Translations under genes and position numbers: made by a program
Notes under the pieces: generated by a model
The model's database searches: none
Told to the model about the DNA's origin: nothing
Seen by the model: the letters and a program-made list of their open reading frames with translations, nothing else
Assembly: GCF_040939455.1 (NCBI RefSeq)
Contig: NC_134109.1
Span: forward strand, 35,047,501 to 35,111,500
Length of the DNA stretch: 64,000 nucleotides
Direction: 5' to 3'
Origin: Microcebus murinus
Taxonomy: Eukaryota; Chordata; Mammalia; Primates; Cheirogaleidae
Part shown: positions 11,691 to 23,720 of the stretch, one piece after another
How the letters are laid out: each line of letters begins with the position of its first letter
How positions within the stretch are numbered: the first letter of the stretch is position 1

Positions 11691-12956
11691 TCATATAAGC
11701 TGAAAACTTAATTTACACTTAATTGAAAACTTAATTTAGACTGGTTTATTCCCAAAGATCTGTGACCCACAAGAAATCCTACTATTATCTAATCAAGCAA
11801 TCTTCTGTGTTAAATGTGCCATTTATATTTATTTATACAGATATTAATCAATTATTATAGTTAAGCTCAATAAATACTAAACATAGTCTCTATATGCTTA
11901 CGCAAGTATATCTATATATCTTAAAGATGTAGTGATTTAAGTGGCCATTTATAATGTTGGTACATGGGGACCTCCAATCACAAATAATAATTACCAAAAG
12001 TAATTATAATATGGAATAGATTATTATGTCATTATCTGTAGGCTAAGTAAATCATATTGTCCTCAGTTAATTCTAAAGAGAAGGGAAACTTGAGAAATTA
12101 TTTTAAAAATAAACCATAGTTTCAGTATATTGTTGCCAAATACTGAAAATGTGTTAAAACTTTACAATTTCTTGGAATAGTTTATTTTGTCTGCCATTGG
12201 CTTGCAGAAAAATGACTGAGTCAATAGCTTCTGCACATATCAAGTGGTAAAAGAAATAATATTTTTGAAATGCTATTAAGTAGAAATGAGAATTAATATT
12301 AAGCTATACTTTGTCCTTTTGTCTTTATATACAGATATAACATTCTATATTTATTAAGTGGACCTCAATTTTTCTCCAAACCTTATAGAATCTGTTATTC
12401 ATTTCTGATGTGAAACACCTCTGCCAAGTATCAGCTTTTGCATACATGTTTTTAAAAAAACCAAAATGGATTAAAATCAAACTCATTTATTTTAACCAGT
12501 AATAATAATAAGAAAAGCATAGTATGGTATTTTATACTATACTTCCTTCTAGCCATTGTAATTCACAGGCTAACTCTAATATATATATTGAAATCTATTT
12601 ATATTTGTCCTCCTTCAGACAGCTTTGCCTAGAATACTGATCTCCCAAATTAAATAACCACTGTTTCATGATTACCTAAATGAATTAAAGAATATCAATA
12701 TGACAATTACAAAAACAAAACAAACAAAAGTTTTCATAGTAAAATACAAATTTGCCTTAAAAAAATGTGAGAAATAGCCCAGGAAAACTTTATCTAAACA
12801 ATTAGTAGCAGATATGTACTGATACTGAATCTAATAGGCTATAATATGGACTTATTTCCTGCTATTATTTATCTTCAATTATCAAGAAGTCCATGGAACC
12901 ATCAGCTCAATAATATTACAATCAAAGAATATATATATAAACTATATATAAACATT

Positions 12957-12973
12957 CTTTATATATATATATA

Positions 12974-13007
<34 letters not shown>
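12957..13007. repeat. (TA)n microsatellite
   Basis: Nearly pure TA run with one GC interruption near 12976. Confidence 0.95.
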
Positions 13008-13008
<1 letters not shown>

Positions 13009-13454
13009 CCCCTAAGGTGAACTATTCACACATTATAAAATATTTAATGCAAATTCACTTTGCCTATATGGCATTTGTATATGACAGAGAAAATTCAAAA
13101 ACAAAGTTTAAAGTTTTTCAATTTAGTTACTTAAGATTTTAAAATTTTTATTCATGTGACACCTTTTTCCAAGAATGATACCTTCTTCCTAGAAGACTTC
13201 TGGGTAGTAATAATGAATAATTAAAATTCCTATATTCTAAATAAAGCTTAGGGTGGGAAATTATAATTCCTATATCTAAAAACATCAAACAGTTAAAAAA
13301 TCATATCAATCAGAAGAGCCAAATTATGAGGAATAAAGCCCATTCTATGCTTCTATTTAACCGAGTATATTATTTAACTACCCTGTTTCCATAACGATAT
13401 ACCAGATTTATTGAATGTGGTCATCTACCCCAATCTACCTCCTCTATAGTTGTG

Positions 13455-13560
13455 GATTCTAGGCCCAAAGAGGTTAAGTAACTTATCTCAGGGTGAAGAG
13501 TCACTCTAAAGAATATTTAAGTTTTCTGAATTCTAATGCATTGCATTAACTATTTTACAT
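13455..13560 (-). repeat. MIR fragment
   Basis: AAAGAGGTTAAGTAACTTAT followed by TTCTGAATTCTAATGCA matches reverse-complement MIR. Confidence 0.55.
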
Positions 13561-13674
13561 AAAACAATTCTTTCCCTCTATAAGAAAAAAAGAAAACAAG
13601 TGTCCGAGTTCTATTAAAGCATGTAAGATCATGTACTTTTTGGATTTTGAGCTACCATTAGCTAAAAGTCTATT

Positions 13675-13816
13675 TAGTGAGTACCTACTAATATCATGGA
13701 ATTATTCTAAACATTTTTTAAAATCTCATTTAAAACTTAACAACATTGCAAAATAGGAGTTATTGCCATTTTGCCAGTGGTGAAGAAACTGAGAGTCAAA
13801 AGATTAAAAGACTTTT
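13675..13816 (-). repeat. MIR, left part, interrupted by a lemur L1
   Basis: AGTGAGTACCTACTAATATC, a TAGGAGTTATTGCCATTTTG segment and GTGAAGAAACTGAGAGTC follow reverse-complement MIR. The element resumes after the L1 at 14898. Confidence 0.65.
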
Positions 13817-14881
13817 AAGAATTTATGAAGAAGACCCCAAAGGCAATCACAGCAGCAACAAAAATAAATGGGACCTGATCAAATTAAAAGGCTTCTGCAC
13901 AGCCAAAGAAACTGTCCAGAGAGCAGACAACCCACAGAATGGGAGAAAATTTTCACAAGCTACACATCCGATAAAGGGCTAATAACTAGAATCTATTTAG
14001 AACTCAGGAAAATCAGCAAGAAAAAAATCAAACAACCCTGTCAAAATATGGGCAAAGGACATGAACAGAAATTTTTCAAAAGAAGACAGAATGGCCAACA
14101 AACATATGAAAAAATGCTCAATATCTCTAATCATCAGGGAAATGCAAATCAAAACTGCAATGAGATATCACCTATATCCAGTAAGAATGGCCTTTATCAA
14201 AAAGTCAACAATAAATGTTGGCGTGGATACGGAGAGATAGAAACAATCCTACACGGCTAGTGGGGCTGCAAACTAGTTCAGCCTCTGTGGAAAGCAATAT
14301 GGAGATACCTCAAAGCGATACAGGTAGATCTACCATTTGATCCAGCAATTCCACTACTGAGCATCTACCCAAAAGATCAAAAGTCACTTTATGAAAAAGA
14401 TACCTGCACCTGAATGTTTATAGCAGCACAATTCACAATTGCAAAGCTGTGGAAACAACCCAAGTGCCCATCAATTCATGAGTGGATTAATAAAATGTGG
14501 TATCTGTATACCATGGAGTACTGCTCAGCTTTAAGAAACAAAGGTGATATAGCACCTCTTGTATTTTCCTGGATAGAGCCAGCACCCATTCTACTAAGTG
14601 AAGTATCTCAAGAATGAGAAACAAGCACCACATGTGCTCACCAGCAAATTAGTATTAATGGATCAACACCTAAGTGGACATATAGGAATAACATTTATCA
14701 GGTATCAGGCAGGTGGAAGGGGGAGGAGGGGATGGGTATATACAAACACAATGAGTGAGATGTGCAACATTTGGGGGATGGTCACGCTTGAAGCTCTGAT
14801 TCAAGGAGGTGGGGGGCATGGGCAATACTTGTAACCTTAACATTTGAACCCCCATAATATGCTGAAATAAAAAAAAAAAAA
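13817..14881 (+). mobile_element. Lemur L1, 5'-truncated, with target-site duplication
   Basis: Covers the last part of ORF2 and the 3' UTR. The same text occurs at 61405-62470 with roughly 90% or better identity by eye. ORF2 remnants carry a CWRGYGE segment near 14217 and the C-terminal [20 protein letters not shown]. The 3' UTR has a GGGGGAGGAGGGGATGGG purine block, and the copy ends in a poly(A) tail. The 16-bp AGATTAAAAGACTTTT at 13801-13816 is repeated at 14882-14897, a perfect target-site duplication. Frameshifts and stops show it is dead. Confidence 0.93.
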
Positions 14882-14897
14882 AGATTAAAAGACTTTT

Positions 14898-14990
14898 TTA
14901 AGATCACTAAGTTTGTAAGTGGTAAACTTGGGATCCAAATCCAAATTTGAGAAGTTCATGCTCCTTCCATTTCCCTACACTGTTCCTTTC
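14898..14990 (-). repeat. MIR, right part, after the L1 insertion
   Basis: TTAAGATCACTAAGTTTGTA then GTGGTAAACTTGGGATCC continues the reverse-complement MIR that stops at 13816. Confidence 0.6.
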
Positions 14991-15285
14991 TAAACATACC
15001 ACATCTCCTCCCACTAAGCTCCACATCAGCTCTAAATATAAGGTGCCTCTTGGAGGCAGAGAGAAGAAAATATTAGAATAGCTGAAGATATAATAAACAC
15101 AAGAAGAATTCAGAGGCATGCAGTTTATAAATATTTGTAGTAAAGTCATCAGGAACCTAAGAATAGTATCAATAATTGAACTTTTATTTCGGATCATGTC
15201 CATACATACATGCAACATGTATAACAATTCAGAGATTATAAGAGGCAAAAGCTAATAATGAGGACATCCTGGTTCACACAAACTT

Positions 15286-15508
15286 CTGGTTAGCAAACTT
15301 TTTCTATAAAGGACTAGAGAGTAAATAATTTAGGTTTTATGGCTATAAAACGGCCTCTATTGCATATTCTCCTTTGAATTTGTTTTTTTCTTCAATCATT
15401 TAAAAATGTAAAACCATTCTTAGTCTGAAGGCCATTGAAACAATAACAACAACCACAACAACAAGGTAGGTTGAATTTTTCCTACTGGCCATAGTTTATC
15501 AATCCCTG
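15286..15508 (+). mobile_element. Short hAT-type MITE
   Basis: Left CTGGTTAGCAAACTTTTTCT and right TTTATCAATCCCTG are the inverted ends of a common mammalian hAT MITE (consensus ends CAGGGGTCAGCAAAC). A second copy of the same family lies at 37343-37545. I am not certain of the family name. Confidence 0.65.
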
Positions 15509-15521
15509 TTAAAGCCAAACA

Positions 15522-15548
15522 AGCAAAAAAAAAAAAAAAAAAAAAAAA
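15522..15548. repeat. (A)n run
   Basis: About 27 A residues following CAAACAAGC. No retroposon body is recognised just upstream. Confidence 0.9.
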
Positions 15549-16654
15549 GGCAAACAACCATCTCTAACAAGTGAGCTATTATAAGGATCCCTAGTGAGAG
15601 GGGAGAAAATTTAATTTACAGTTGAACAGTTTGTGATTATTTATATGAAAGCTATCTGTACTTGTTCGTGTTTAAAAGTCAACTAATTTCAGTTGTATTT
15701 TTGTGTATATTTTGAAAACTAAATTATAAAATATTCATGAAAAATACCTGATACCAAATTAATGGTGATAGACAACTTGCCATTAAATGAACAAAGGGTA
15801 AGACTATCCACAACTGAGACTTACTACACTCATACCTATGAAATCAATGCCCATGTAAGAAAGATTATATATGTACTATATACATACAAGAAAAACCCAA
15901 CATTACTAAAATAAACGAAATTAAAAGTTCAAAATAATCCCTGAATACAGTAATTTAAAGTAAAAGTTTTATCACTTTACTCTTGCCATATTCAATCACT
16001 TCAAGTTGGAGTAGGAAAAGGAGGAAGGAAAGAATGGGAGAAGGGAGGGAGAGACAGAAGAAAGGAGGTAAATGATTTTTAAATAAGCATTTCTTTTCTA
16101 CTTCAAATTTGCAGGCTTGGACTTAGTCATCTTAGAACATTATGAACAACAAAGAAAATAAAGGAATGAAGAAGGAAAAGAATTGCCTTTATATGAATTA
16201 GGAAACATTTCATATAAAAGAATAACAGCCTTTGGAATCCAGCAACCAAAGATATCCTCCACAGAAAGAACATAAAACATTAATCTTGTAACTTCTATTG
16301 AATAAATGAAGGAAGAATCTGTTCTGTATCCCTTCAAGCCATGCTTGCTTATTATTATTCCTCAAGAGATATGTTTCAGAGTATTTGGTCATTACTTGCC
16401 TCTCAATCTTTGTATTAGGAACCAATAAAAGCAAGAGATTGAGACACAAAAAATGAAGTTTGCTGTCACTGGAATGTTTAATCTGAAATAGTGGTAACAA
16501 TTAATAACATGGTTAGCATTCTTATTACTGTAAAAATATCTCCTACCTCAACTTGAGAATATTTAAAAACAGACATGAGACACTAAAACTTTTCATGTTT
16601 AATAAAAAATATCATATTATATTACTCTATACTTCCTAGAGTCAGACTGTTTCA

Positions 16655-16735
16655 GCTTATTGGTTTTAGTGCTTACCAGTCATGTGGTATAGGGCAAATC
16701 ACTTAACTTCTAAATAAAATAATACATGTAGAGTT
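16655..16735 (+). repeat. MIR fragment
   Basis: GTGCTTACCAGTCATGTGGT and GCAAATCACTTAACTTCTAA match the MIR core. Confidence 0.5.
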
Positions 16736-16809
16736 TTAGTATACAATGACAATTTGGATGCTATTATAATAATTGAGCACAATAAAACATGTAAAAAAGA
16801 CATGACCCC

Positions 16810-17345
16810 TGTTGTGGCAATTGATTCTAAGATGCCCCCACTGATTTCTATCTTCTGGTATTCAAGCTCTTGGCATATCCTCTGCTCAAGAGTGAATGGG
16901 ATCTATGATTTTCTCTAATCAATAGAATATTATAAAGGTGATATGATATAACTTCTATGATTATGTTACAAAAGACTAAAACTTCATCTTGCTAGGAGAT
17001 TCTCTCCTTTGCTGGCTTTAATGAAGCAAGCTATTACGATGTGAGCTGCCCTCTGAAGAGGTCCACTTATAAAGGAACTAGGGCAGCTTCTAACAGACAG
17101 ATAACAAGTCCAACAAGCCCCAAAGAAATATACTCTGTCAACAACCATGTGATCTTGGAATTGTATCCTTCCCCAGTTGAGCCTTGTAATGAAACTGCAG
17201 ACCCAACCAACATCTTTTGCAGCCTTGTGAGGGACCCCAAAGATACTAGCTAAGCTATAAATAGACTCTTCACAGAAATATGAAATAATAAATTTGTGTT
17301 ATGTTATACCACCAAGTTTGTGGTTATTTGTTGCACAGGACAAAT
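16810..17345 (+). repeat. MLT1-type MaLR LTR
   Basis: Has the MLT1 order: a TGATTCTAAGATGCCCC start region, TGCTGGCTTTAATGAAGCAA, GAGCTGCCCTCTGAAGAGGT, a CCCCAGTTGAGCCTTG block, GAAATAATAAATTTGTGTT (polyadenylation signal) and a terminal TTTGTTGCACAG. The 70-residue ORF inside (17041-17253) is chance. Confidence 0.75.
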
Positions 17346-17459
17346 ATATGTTTAACAGGCTAGATATAAACAATCAGATACATTTTATTCTCTATAGTTC
17401 TAAGGAACCTAAAATAATTAAAAGAATGAATGAATCACCAAACTTGACCCCACCCTCCC

Positions 17460-17592
17460 GTTTTAAAGATGGGGTCTCATTATGTTGCCCAGGCTGGAGT
17501 GCAGTGGCTATTCACAGGCATGATCATCATGCACTACAATCTGGAACTGCTGGGGTCAAGCAATCCTCCTGCCTCAGCCTCAATGCCACAGG
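17460..17592 (-). repeat. FLAM-like Alu monomer
   Basis: Reverse complement contains the 7SL-like GCCTGTGAATAGCCACTGCA and CCTGGGCAACATAATGAGAC, diagnostic of early Alu monomers. Confidence 0.75.
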
Positions 17593-18132
17593 GCCCGCCT
17601 TTGACTCCCTTTTTTACCCCACAATTTATCCAATGCCTTTCACTAATGTTTATAATTTCCTTTCTATTTATACTATTAATGGTTTATACTGTGTGATTTA
17701 GAAACTATAAAAAATTCTACTTGACTCTATTTGCTTTTCAAAATCACATAGCTATCTCCAGAAATCTTATACATGGACTATTTGCTAAATATTGAAAGTT
17801 AATTTACTCTAATTTTCTTTTCTTGGTGGTGATTCTGGTATTATATATAACTATATTAATATGAATGAGGAACATGACTATGACTCCTAATTAGAAAGCA
17901 TGATTTTACCTTACTCTACATAGCTGGTTCCTATTGAACCATCTTTGTTGGGGACAGGAAGTGAGTAGAGCGTGGAATGAAGAGGAAAAGGAATTTTTCT
18001 CTACAAGATAGACTCCCAGCTGATACTACAAATAAGAAGAAAATTCAATAGCCCAATTCTTCCCCCTGAACCAACTCCAAATACACAGACTTTCCTGTTC
18101 ATTACGGTTAATACAACCTACAGGAGCTTTAA

Positions 18133-18525
18133 CCACTTCGGTACGGCACTCACCGGCTGCGAAACCTTGCCCACACCCAGCACTCATAGTCCGCATGATA
18201 GTTTGTGCTGTGCATTGACAACGAATCTGTTTTGCTCTTGTGTGATGAGGAAAGCTTTAAAGCACTGAAAGCTTGTTTTACTTTACAGACAGCTTTACTT
18301 GTAATGTAAATCAGAATAGGTAACATATACATATATGTTTTTATTATGTTATTTTTAAATTTTCACAATTTTATTTTGATAAATGAAAAATCAGAAAAGT
18401 TATATCACGGCTGTCGGCTAAAGTCAATCTCGTCTGTGCACCTTCATATCACGGCTGTTGGCTAAAGTCACTGTGTGCATTCATTTGTGGCTATTGACTA
18501 TAGTCAACACTCGTACTGAAGTGGT
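18133..18525. mobile_element. TTAA-flanked piggyBac-like non-autonomous element
   Basis: TTAA at 18129-18132 and 18526-18529 flank a 393-bp unit. The left end CCACTTCGGTACG pairs with the reverse complement of the right end ACCACTTCAGTACG. Three related subterminal words sit near the right end: GGCTGTCGGCTAAAGTCA (18409), GGCTGTTGGCTAAAGTCA (18453) and TTGACTATAGTCAA (18494), the last a palindrome. Such subterminal palindromes and TTAA duplications are piggyBac hallmarks. CpGs are well preserved, implying a young insertion. No transposase ORF. Mouse-lemur genomes are known to hold recently active piggyBac families; matching this copy to one needs a search. Confidence 0.75.
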
Positions 18526-18559
18526 TTAAAGAAACACACCAATCCCGAGAGTACATCAA

Positions 18560-18900
18560 AGTAGAAGTGTTTCGAATGGTAAATGTATATTCTGCTATTG
18601 TTGAACAGAGTATATTATAAATGCAATTAGGTCAAGTTGATTGACAGTGCTGTTCATATCAACTATATCCTTACTAATCTTCTGCCTGCTTGATCTATCA
18701 ATTACTGTAAGAGGGGCACTGAAGTCTCTAGCTATCTATTTCTCCTCGCACCTTAAATATTTTGCCTCACATATTTGACACTCTGTTGTTAAGTGCATAC
18801 ACGTTAAGGACTGTTATGAATTCTTGAAGAGTTAGTTCCTTTATCATTATGCAATGCCCCTTCTTCACCTCTGATAATTTTCCTTGTTAAGTTTGCTTAA
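18560..18900 (-). repeat. L1 ORF2 fragment (antisense)
   Basis: The plus strand reads ATTCTGCTATTGTTGAACAG, TCAAGTTGATTGACAGTGCT and TTATCATTATGCAATGCCCC, the reverse complement of the L1 ORF2 endonuclease-to-RT region. Old copy. Confidence 0.75.
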
Positions 18901-19085
18901 TGGTAAATAAGGGTAGGAAGGAATTTGATAGACGAGAATGTCTATTATGGACTACGGTCCAGTCTACTGGACCCATACACACAACAAACAGAGTATTAGG
19001 GAAAAAAGACTGTTGCACATTTTCTGTGACAAAGCAGTTACTTTTAGAGCCACCATAGCAAAATGATGAAGAATATGGACTATGG

Positions 19086-19304
19086 GCTAGGCCTGAGGAG
19101 GCCAAGGGGAGAGGACTGGTGGAGGCCAGGAGTTCAAGACCAGCCTGGGCAAGATAGTGAGATTCTATTCCTAGAAAAAATCCTACCTACTCAGGAAGCT
19201 GAGGTGGAGGATCACTTGAGCTCAGGAGTTCAAGGTTCCAGTGAGCTATGATCATGCCACTGCACTCCAGCCTAGGTGACAGAGCAAGACTGTCATCTTA
19301 AATA
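19086..19304 (+). repeat. Alu with shortened left arm
   Basis: GGCCAGGAGTTCAAGACCAG, GGATCACTTGAGCTCAGGAG and CATGCCACTGCACTCCAGCC are all present; the 5' start is missing. Confidence 0.8.
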
Positions 19305-19379
19305 AATATGTACATACATATGTATACAAGTAAATAAAGAAAAATATTTTTTTTTAAATGTATACTTTTAAGCCAAAAT

Positions 19380-19520
19380 TTCAGCAAACTACTTAACTGT
19401 ACTTCTCTGTTTGTATCTATAAAAATGGGCATGATGTGAGTACTTATTCCTAGGCCTGCTGTAAGGATTAAATGAGTTAATATATATAAAAAGCTTACAA
19501 TGTGACCTGATACTTAGTAA
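19380..19520 (+). repeat. MIR fragment
   Basis: ACTACTTAACTGTACTTCTC, AAGGATTAAATGAGTTAAT and CTGATACTTAGTAACAC lie in MIR order. Confidence 0.65.
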
Positions 19521-21639
19521 CACATATTAACAGCTGTTGTTTTGTTGTCTTGCTGTTCCTGCTGCTGCTGATGTTGTTGTTAGGACAATCAAGATGCTAG
19601 GAGTAAAAGCAGAAGCTAAGAGCTTTTCTTGCATCATTTCCCACTGCAATCCAACACCCAGTTAATGAAGTACCACATAAGACCTGGAAAAAAGTACCAT
19701 AAAATTATTATTATGAGTTACAGCTCTCCTATGAATAGGATTATAAGTCATTCACTGTGTCTATACACTGGTATACCTAGCTTTACAAAATACTTGCAAT
19801 ACTATAGGCAAAGTGGATTGTTATATTTTAAGTCCAAATTTATTAAAAGTTTGCTATTTTTCAAAGACTAATAGTTTATCCTTTATCTTCTATGTAAACT
19901 TAGATTTTCATATACTGAATTTGTTTAAGTAGGGTTACATTTTTTAGTGATATGAAAATGTCAGGTAACAATACTGTATCTCAGTGTTCTGAATAGACAG
20001 AAATTTAGCATCCAAAGAAATGCTATGCTGACTGATATGATACTTATTTGTTGCCTTAAAACCCTTTACTTGGCATTTTCCCAATTAAACTTATTAAGGC
20101 AACATAACAAATAAAAAGGAAAGTAGCATTACATTCTCAATGTGCTCTTTTCCTACTAAGATTCGGCCCCATAAATGCTGGTAATAACAATCGTGGGCAA
20201 AAATAACCTGTGACCCTGTGTTTCTCTACCACATAACCAATCTCTCTATGTATCCATGGAACAGGTGCAGTGGTTAAAAATGAATTTTCCTACTATGTAA
20301 AATTCTTACTAGCTCTTATAAGACTATGTTGATGATATTCCCACACTTTCCTCTGACCAAATCCACAGATTAGGGAAACTAGATCATCTGAAGTGAATGG
20401 AGAAATTTTTACTTTGTGTTACACATTTCATTGCAATCATTTCTATGTAGGTGATTCCCAAAGGCATATTTCTCTCTCACCCTGGCATTTTTCCTGAGTT
20501 CCAGACTCATTTGCCAACTTTCTTTTACATAGATTCAGTAAGCATATCAAGCTCAATCTATCTAAATCTCATCTTGATTTCTTTTTCCTAACAGATTCAT
20601 ATCAGTCAACATAAAAAAAGATTACTCTAATAGTTAGAAACTTCCAATCCACTTAAACTCTTCCTTTCCTTTACCACCCAAGTAGTATATATAATGGAAG
20701 GTTTAAAAAAAAAAAAAAAAACCAAAGGAAAACCTGAAGAACCAGGACTTAAAAAGGGCAAGAACCAAGAAAGCTCTAGGGGTCTAGGCACAGGAACTAC
20801 TGGGAAGCTCTTATGGCAGCAACATTGGGACAAATGAATTCCTATCATGAATTCCTATCTGCTCTACAGATAGAGTAGATTTGGTTACAAGTGGAATATA
20901 GAATGACATGGCAAACCCTATTATAATTGTAATAATGACAATAGCCACCCCTCTCCAGAAAAAGATAACTTGTACATATAATCCTTTTAAAGCTATCCGA
21001 AAGGTGTGGAAGTGTGGGTTTAAATTAACTACAATTCCAGAAAGGAACAGTCTGGAAATAGTCATGTTCTTACTTGAGGAACATTTACTGATTTGGGGTA
21101 TAAAGGTGAGGTATAGCCTCAGGTCACACAGAAGAGTGGTGTGAAAATTTGGAAATGGCAGAGCACTAAACACAAAGCCAGCTACAATACATCTGCTGAA
21201 TTCTGTGGCTCCAAAACCAGAGAGCAATTTTAAGACAGAACAAAATTTCTAACAGTCTTGTGACATTTATAAGACAAAATACTGCTTGAGGCCTACCTTA
21301 AACTCACAGCTAGTTTTCTCTTCAATGCTTGTCAAATTTAGATGGTGTACAAGGCAAGAGATTAAAAAGTAAAGTTCAAAATCTCTAAAGGGCAGACTAA
21401 ATTTCCTATACTTCAAGTCTGAGGAAAAATCCACTAAGTTCTGAATCAAAAGCCTGGAAGAAGTATGCCCTAGGAACAGAGGAGAAACAGAAGTGGGCTA
21501 GGTCTTACTAAAAACACAACACAGCCATATTCAATCATTGATTGCATTGGATTGAAATAATAAGCCCAGGGATAACATATCTCTAACAGAGGAAAGCCTC
21601 TGTTGCCTCCACAGCACCTTTATATACAACATGTGCCAT

Positions 21640-23720
21640 AAAATTAAAAATTGCTAGACATGTAAAGAGCTAGAAAAATTTGACTAATAAAAGAAAAATC
21701 AATAGAAATTAATCAAAGGTGATCCAGATACTGAAATTAGCAGAAAATAAAATATTTGCATTAGAATAGCTATTTAAAGAAATTAAAAGAAACACAGAAA
21801 AGACAGATGACAAGTGGAGAACTTTCAAAGAAATTTGAAATTCTCAAAGAGAATCAACTGGATATTCTAGAATCAAAATAAATGAAAATTACTAATTGGG
21901 TGTGTTTAACAGAATGAACACAACAGAAGATAGTTTAAATAAGTTGGTATATAAAATGAAGTGCAAAGAGAAATTAGATTATGAAATACACATAAAAAGC
22001 ATGCAAGACATCATAAAAAGAAGTCTAAAAATACATGTAATTAGAGTTCTAAAAAGAGAAAGAGAAAAAATGGCTCAGAAGCAGTATTTGAAGAGATAAT
22101 GGTTGAAGATTTTGCAAAACTGATAAAAGACATCAACTTCCAGATAGAAGAAACTCAGTGAACTTCAAGCTGGATAAAAACAAATAAAGCCATATCTAGG
22201 TACACATAGTCAACTGCTTAATTAAAAACATAAAGAAAAATGTAAATGCAGCCAAAGAAAAAGACACACTTCTTAAAATAGCAGACTTCTCAATAGAAAC
22301 TATGAAAGCCAAGAAACAATGGAATGACATTGTAAAAATGCTTTAAAAGAATTACTGCCAACCAAAATTCTATACTTAGAAAAAATATCTATCAAAAATT
22401 TAAGTTAAAAAGTTTTAAGAAAAAAGAAAATCTGACAGAATTTATTTCTATCTAGCCTGCATTACAAAAAATACTAAAGGATATTCTTCAGGCTGATAGA
22501 AATGATTCAACATGGGATAACTGAACTATAGGAAGGAATAAAAAACATTAGAAAGGATAAATATTTAATCAATTATAAAAGAATATGAGTGTTTAAAATA
22601 TTAAAAACATAATGTACATTCTATAACCTGCACTGTATTAAAATATATGATAATAAAAACACTAAAAGTGGATGAGGTGTTAAAAGTTTAAGTACTACAA
22701 GATTCTTGCATTGCTGATAATGATTTCATTGTGAAAATGATAAAAATATTAACTTAAGATACACTGTAATAAAAAGGATATATTTTATAATAACTGAGGT
22801 AACCATTAAAACAATATATAATTAAAACTCTATTATATGTGAAAAAAATAGAATAAAAAAAATTACCAATCCAAAAGAAAGGAAGAAAGAAAAACAACAA
22901 GGATAAATGAAATGGGACAAATAAGAAAAAAAAAATAGCATCCAGTCACTGGATGCAAAAAAAAAAAAAAAAAGAAAAAGAAAAAAAAATAGCGAAGTAG
23001 TAAACTTAAACCTGGTAATTACACTAAACGTAAATGAACAAAACAAATCTAATTAAGAAGATAGATTGTCAGAATAGATAAAAATAACAAAATCCAACTC
23101 TCTATTCTGCTTATGAGAAACACTTTAAATATTTAGATTTATATTTCAATATAAGGACACAAGACAATTAAAATGTAAAAGATGGAAAAGGTTATGTCAT
23201 GAAAACACTAACCAAAAGAAAGTTGGTAGAGCTATATAAATACCAAACAAATTGGACTTTATAGCTAAAAAAGTATTACTAGAGATACATAATGTAATTT
23301 CATAATGATCCAAGGGTTAATTCACAGAAAATAAATTAGTCTTGAATTTGCATTCACCAAAGGAAATGGTTTTAAGATATACAAAAGTTGACAGAGCTAA
23401 AAGAAAATAGATTCACAACAACTGTTGGAGATTCTAATATAACTCTCTCATAAAATGATAGAAAACATAATTTTAAAAATTAATATATTTGCATGAATTT
23501 AGAAAATCTGAATAACCTAATTAACCAGCCTAAATTAAATGCCATACATAAAAGATCCAACAACAGTAAAACACACATTTTTCTTAAGCATTCATCAACA
23601 TAATTCAGTTGCTGAGTGATTAAATAAATTTCAAATTTTATCTGGCTGAAAAAGAAACTAGAAATCAAGAAAGAAAAATAAATGGAATAGCCCAATTTGG
23701 ATGTTAAATAATATACTACT
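21640..23720 (+). repeat. Old L1 (L1M group), ORF1 to ORF2 start, part 1
   Basis: The A-rich text follows the ORF1 C-terminal region (an 'ATTCTAGAATCAAAATAAATG' block near 21868, GAAACTATGAAAGCCAAGA near 22297, GCATTACAAAAAATACTAAA near 22460) and then the ORF2 endonuclease region near 22990-23700 (GTAAACTTAAACCTGGTAAT). All frames are broken. The similar A-rich stretch 20730-21640 may be its 5' extension, but I cannot confirm that. Confidence 0.7.

Noticed and set aside
12846..13142. 98-residue ORF rich in Tyr and Ile
   Set aside because: Built from the (TA)n microsatellite.
17294..17701. 135-residue ORF
   Set aside because: Runs through an LTR end and an antisense FLAM monomer; typical Alu-derived peptide.
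20811..21227. 138-residue minus-strand ORF with hydrophobic stretches
   Set aside because: No similarity I can recognise, no splice or Kozak support, and it lies antisense in A-rich DNA that may be old L1.
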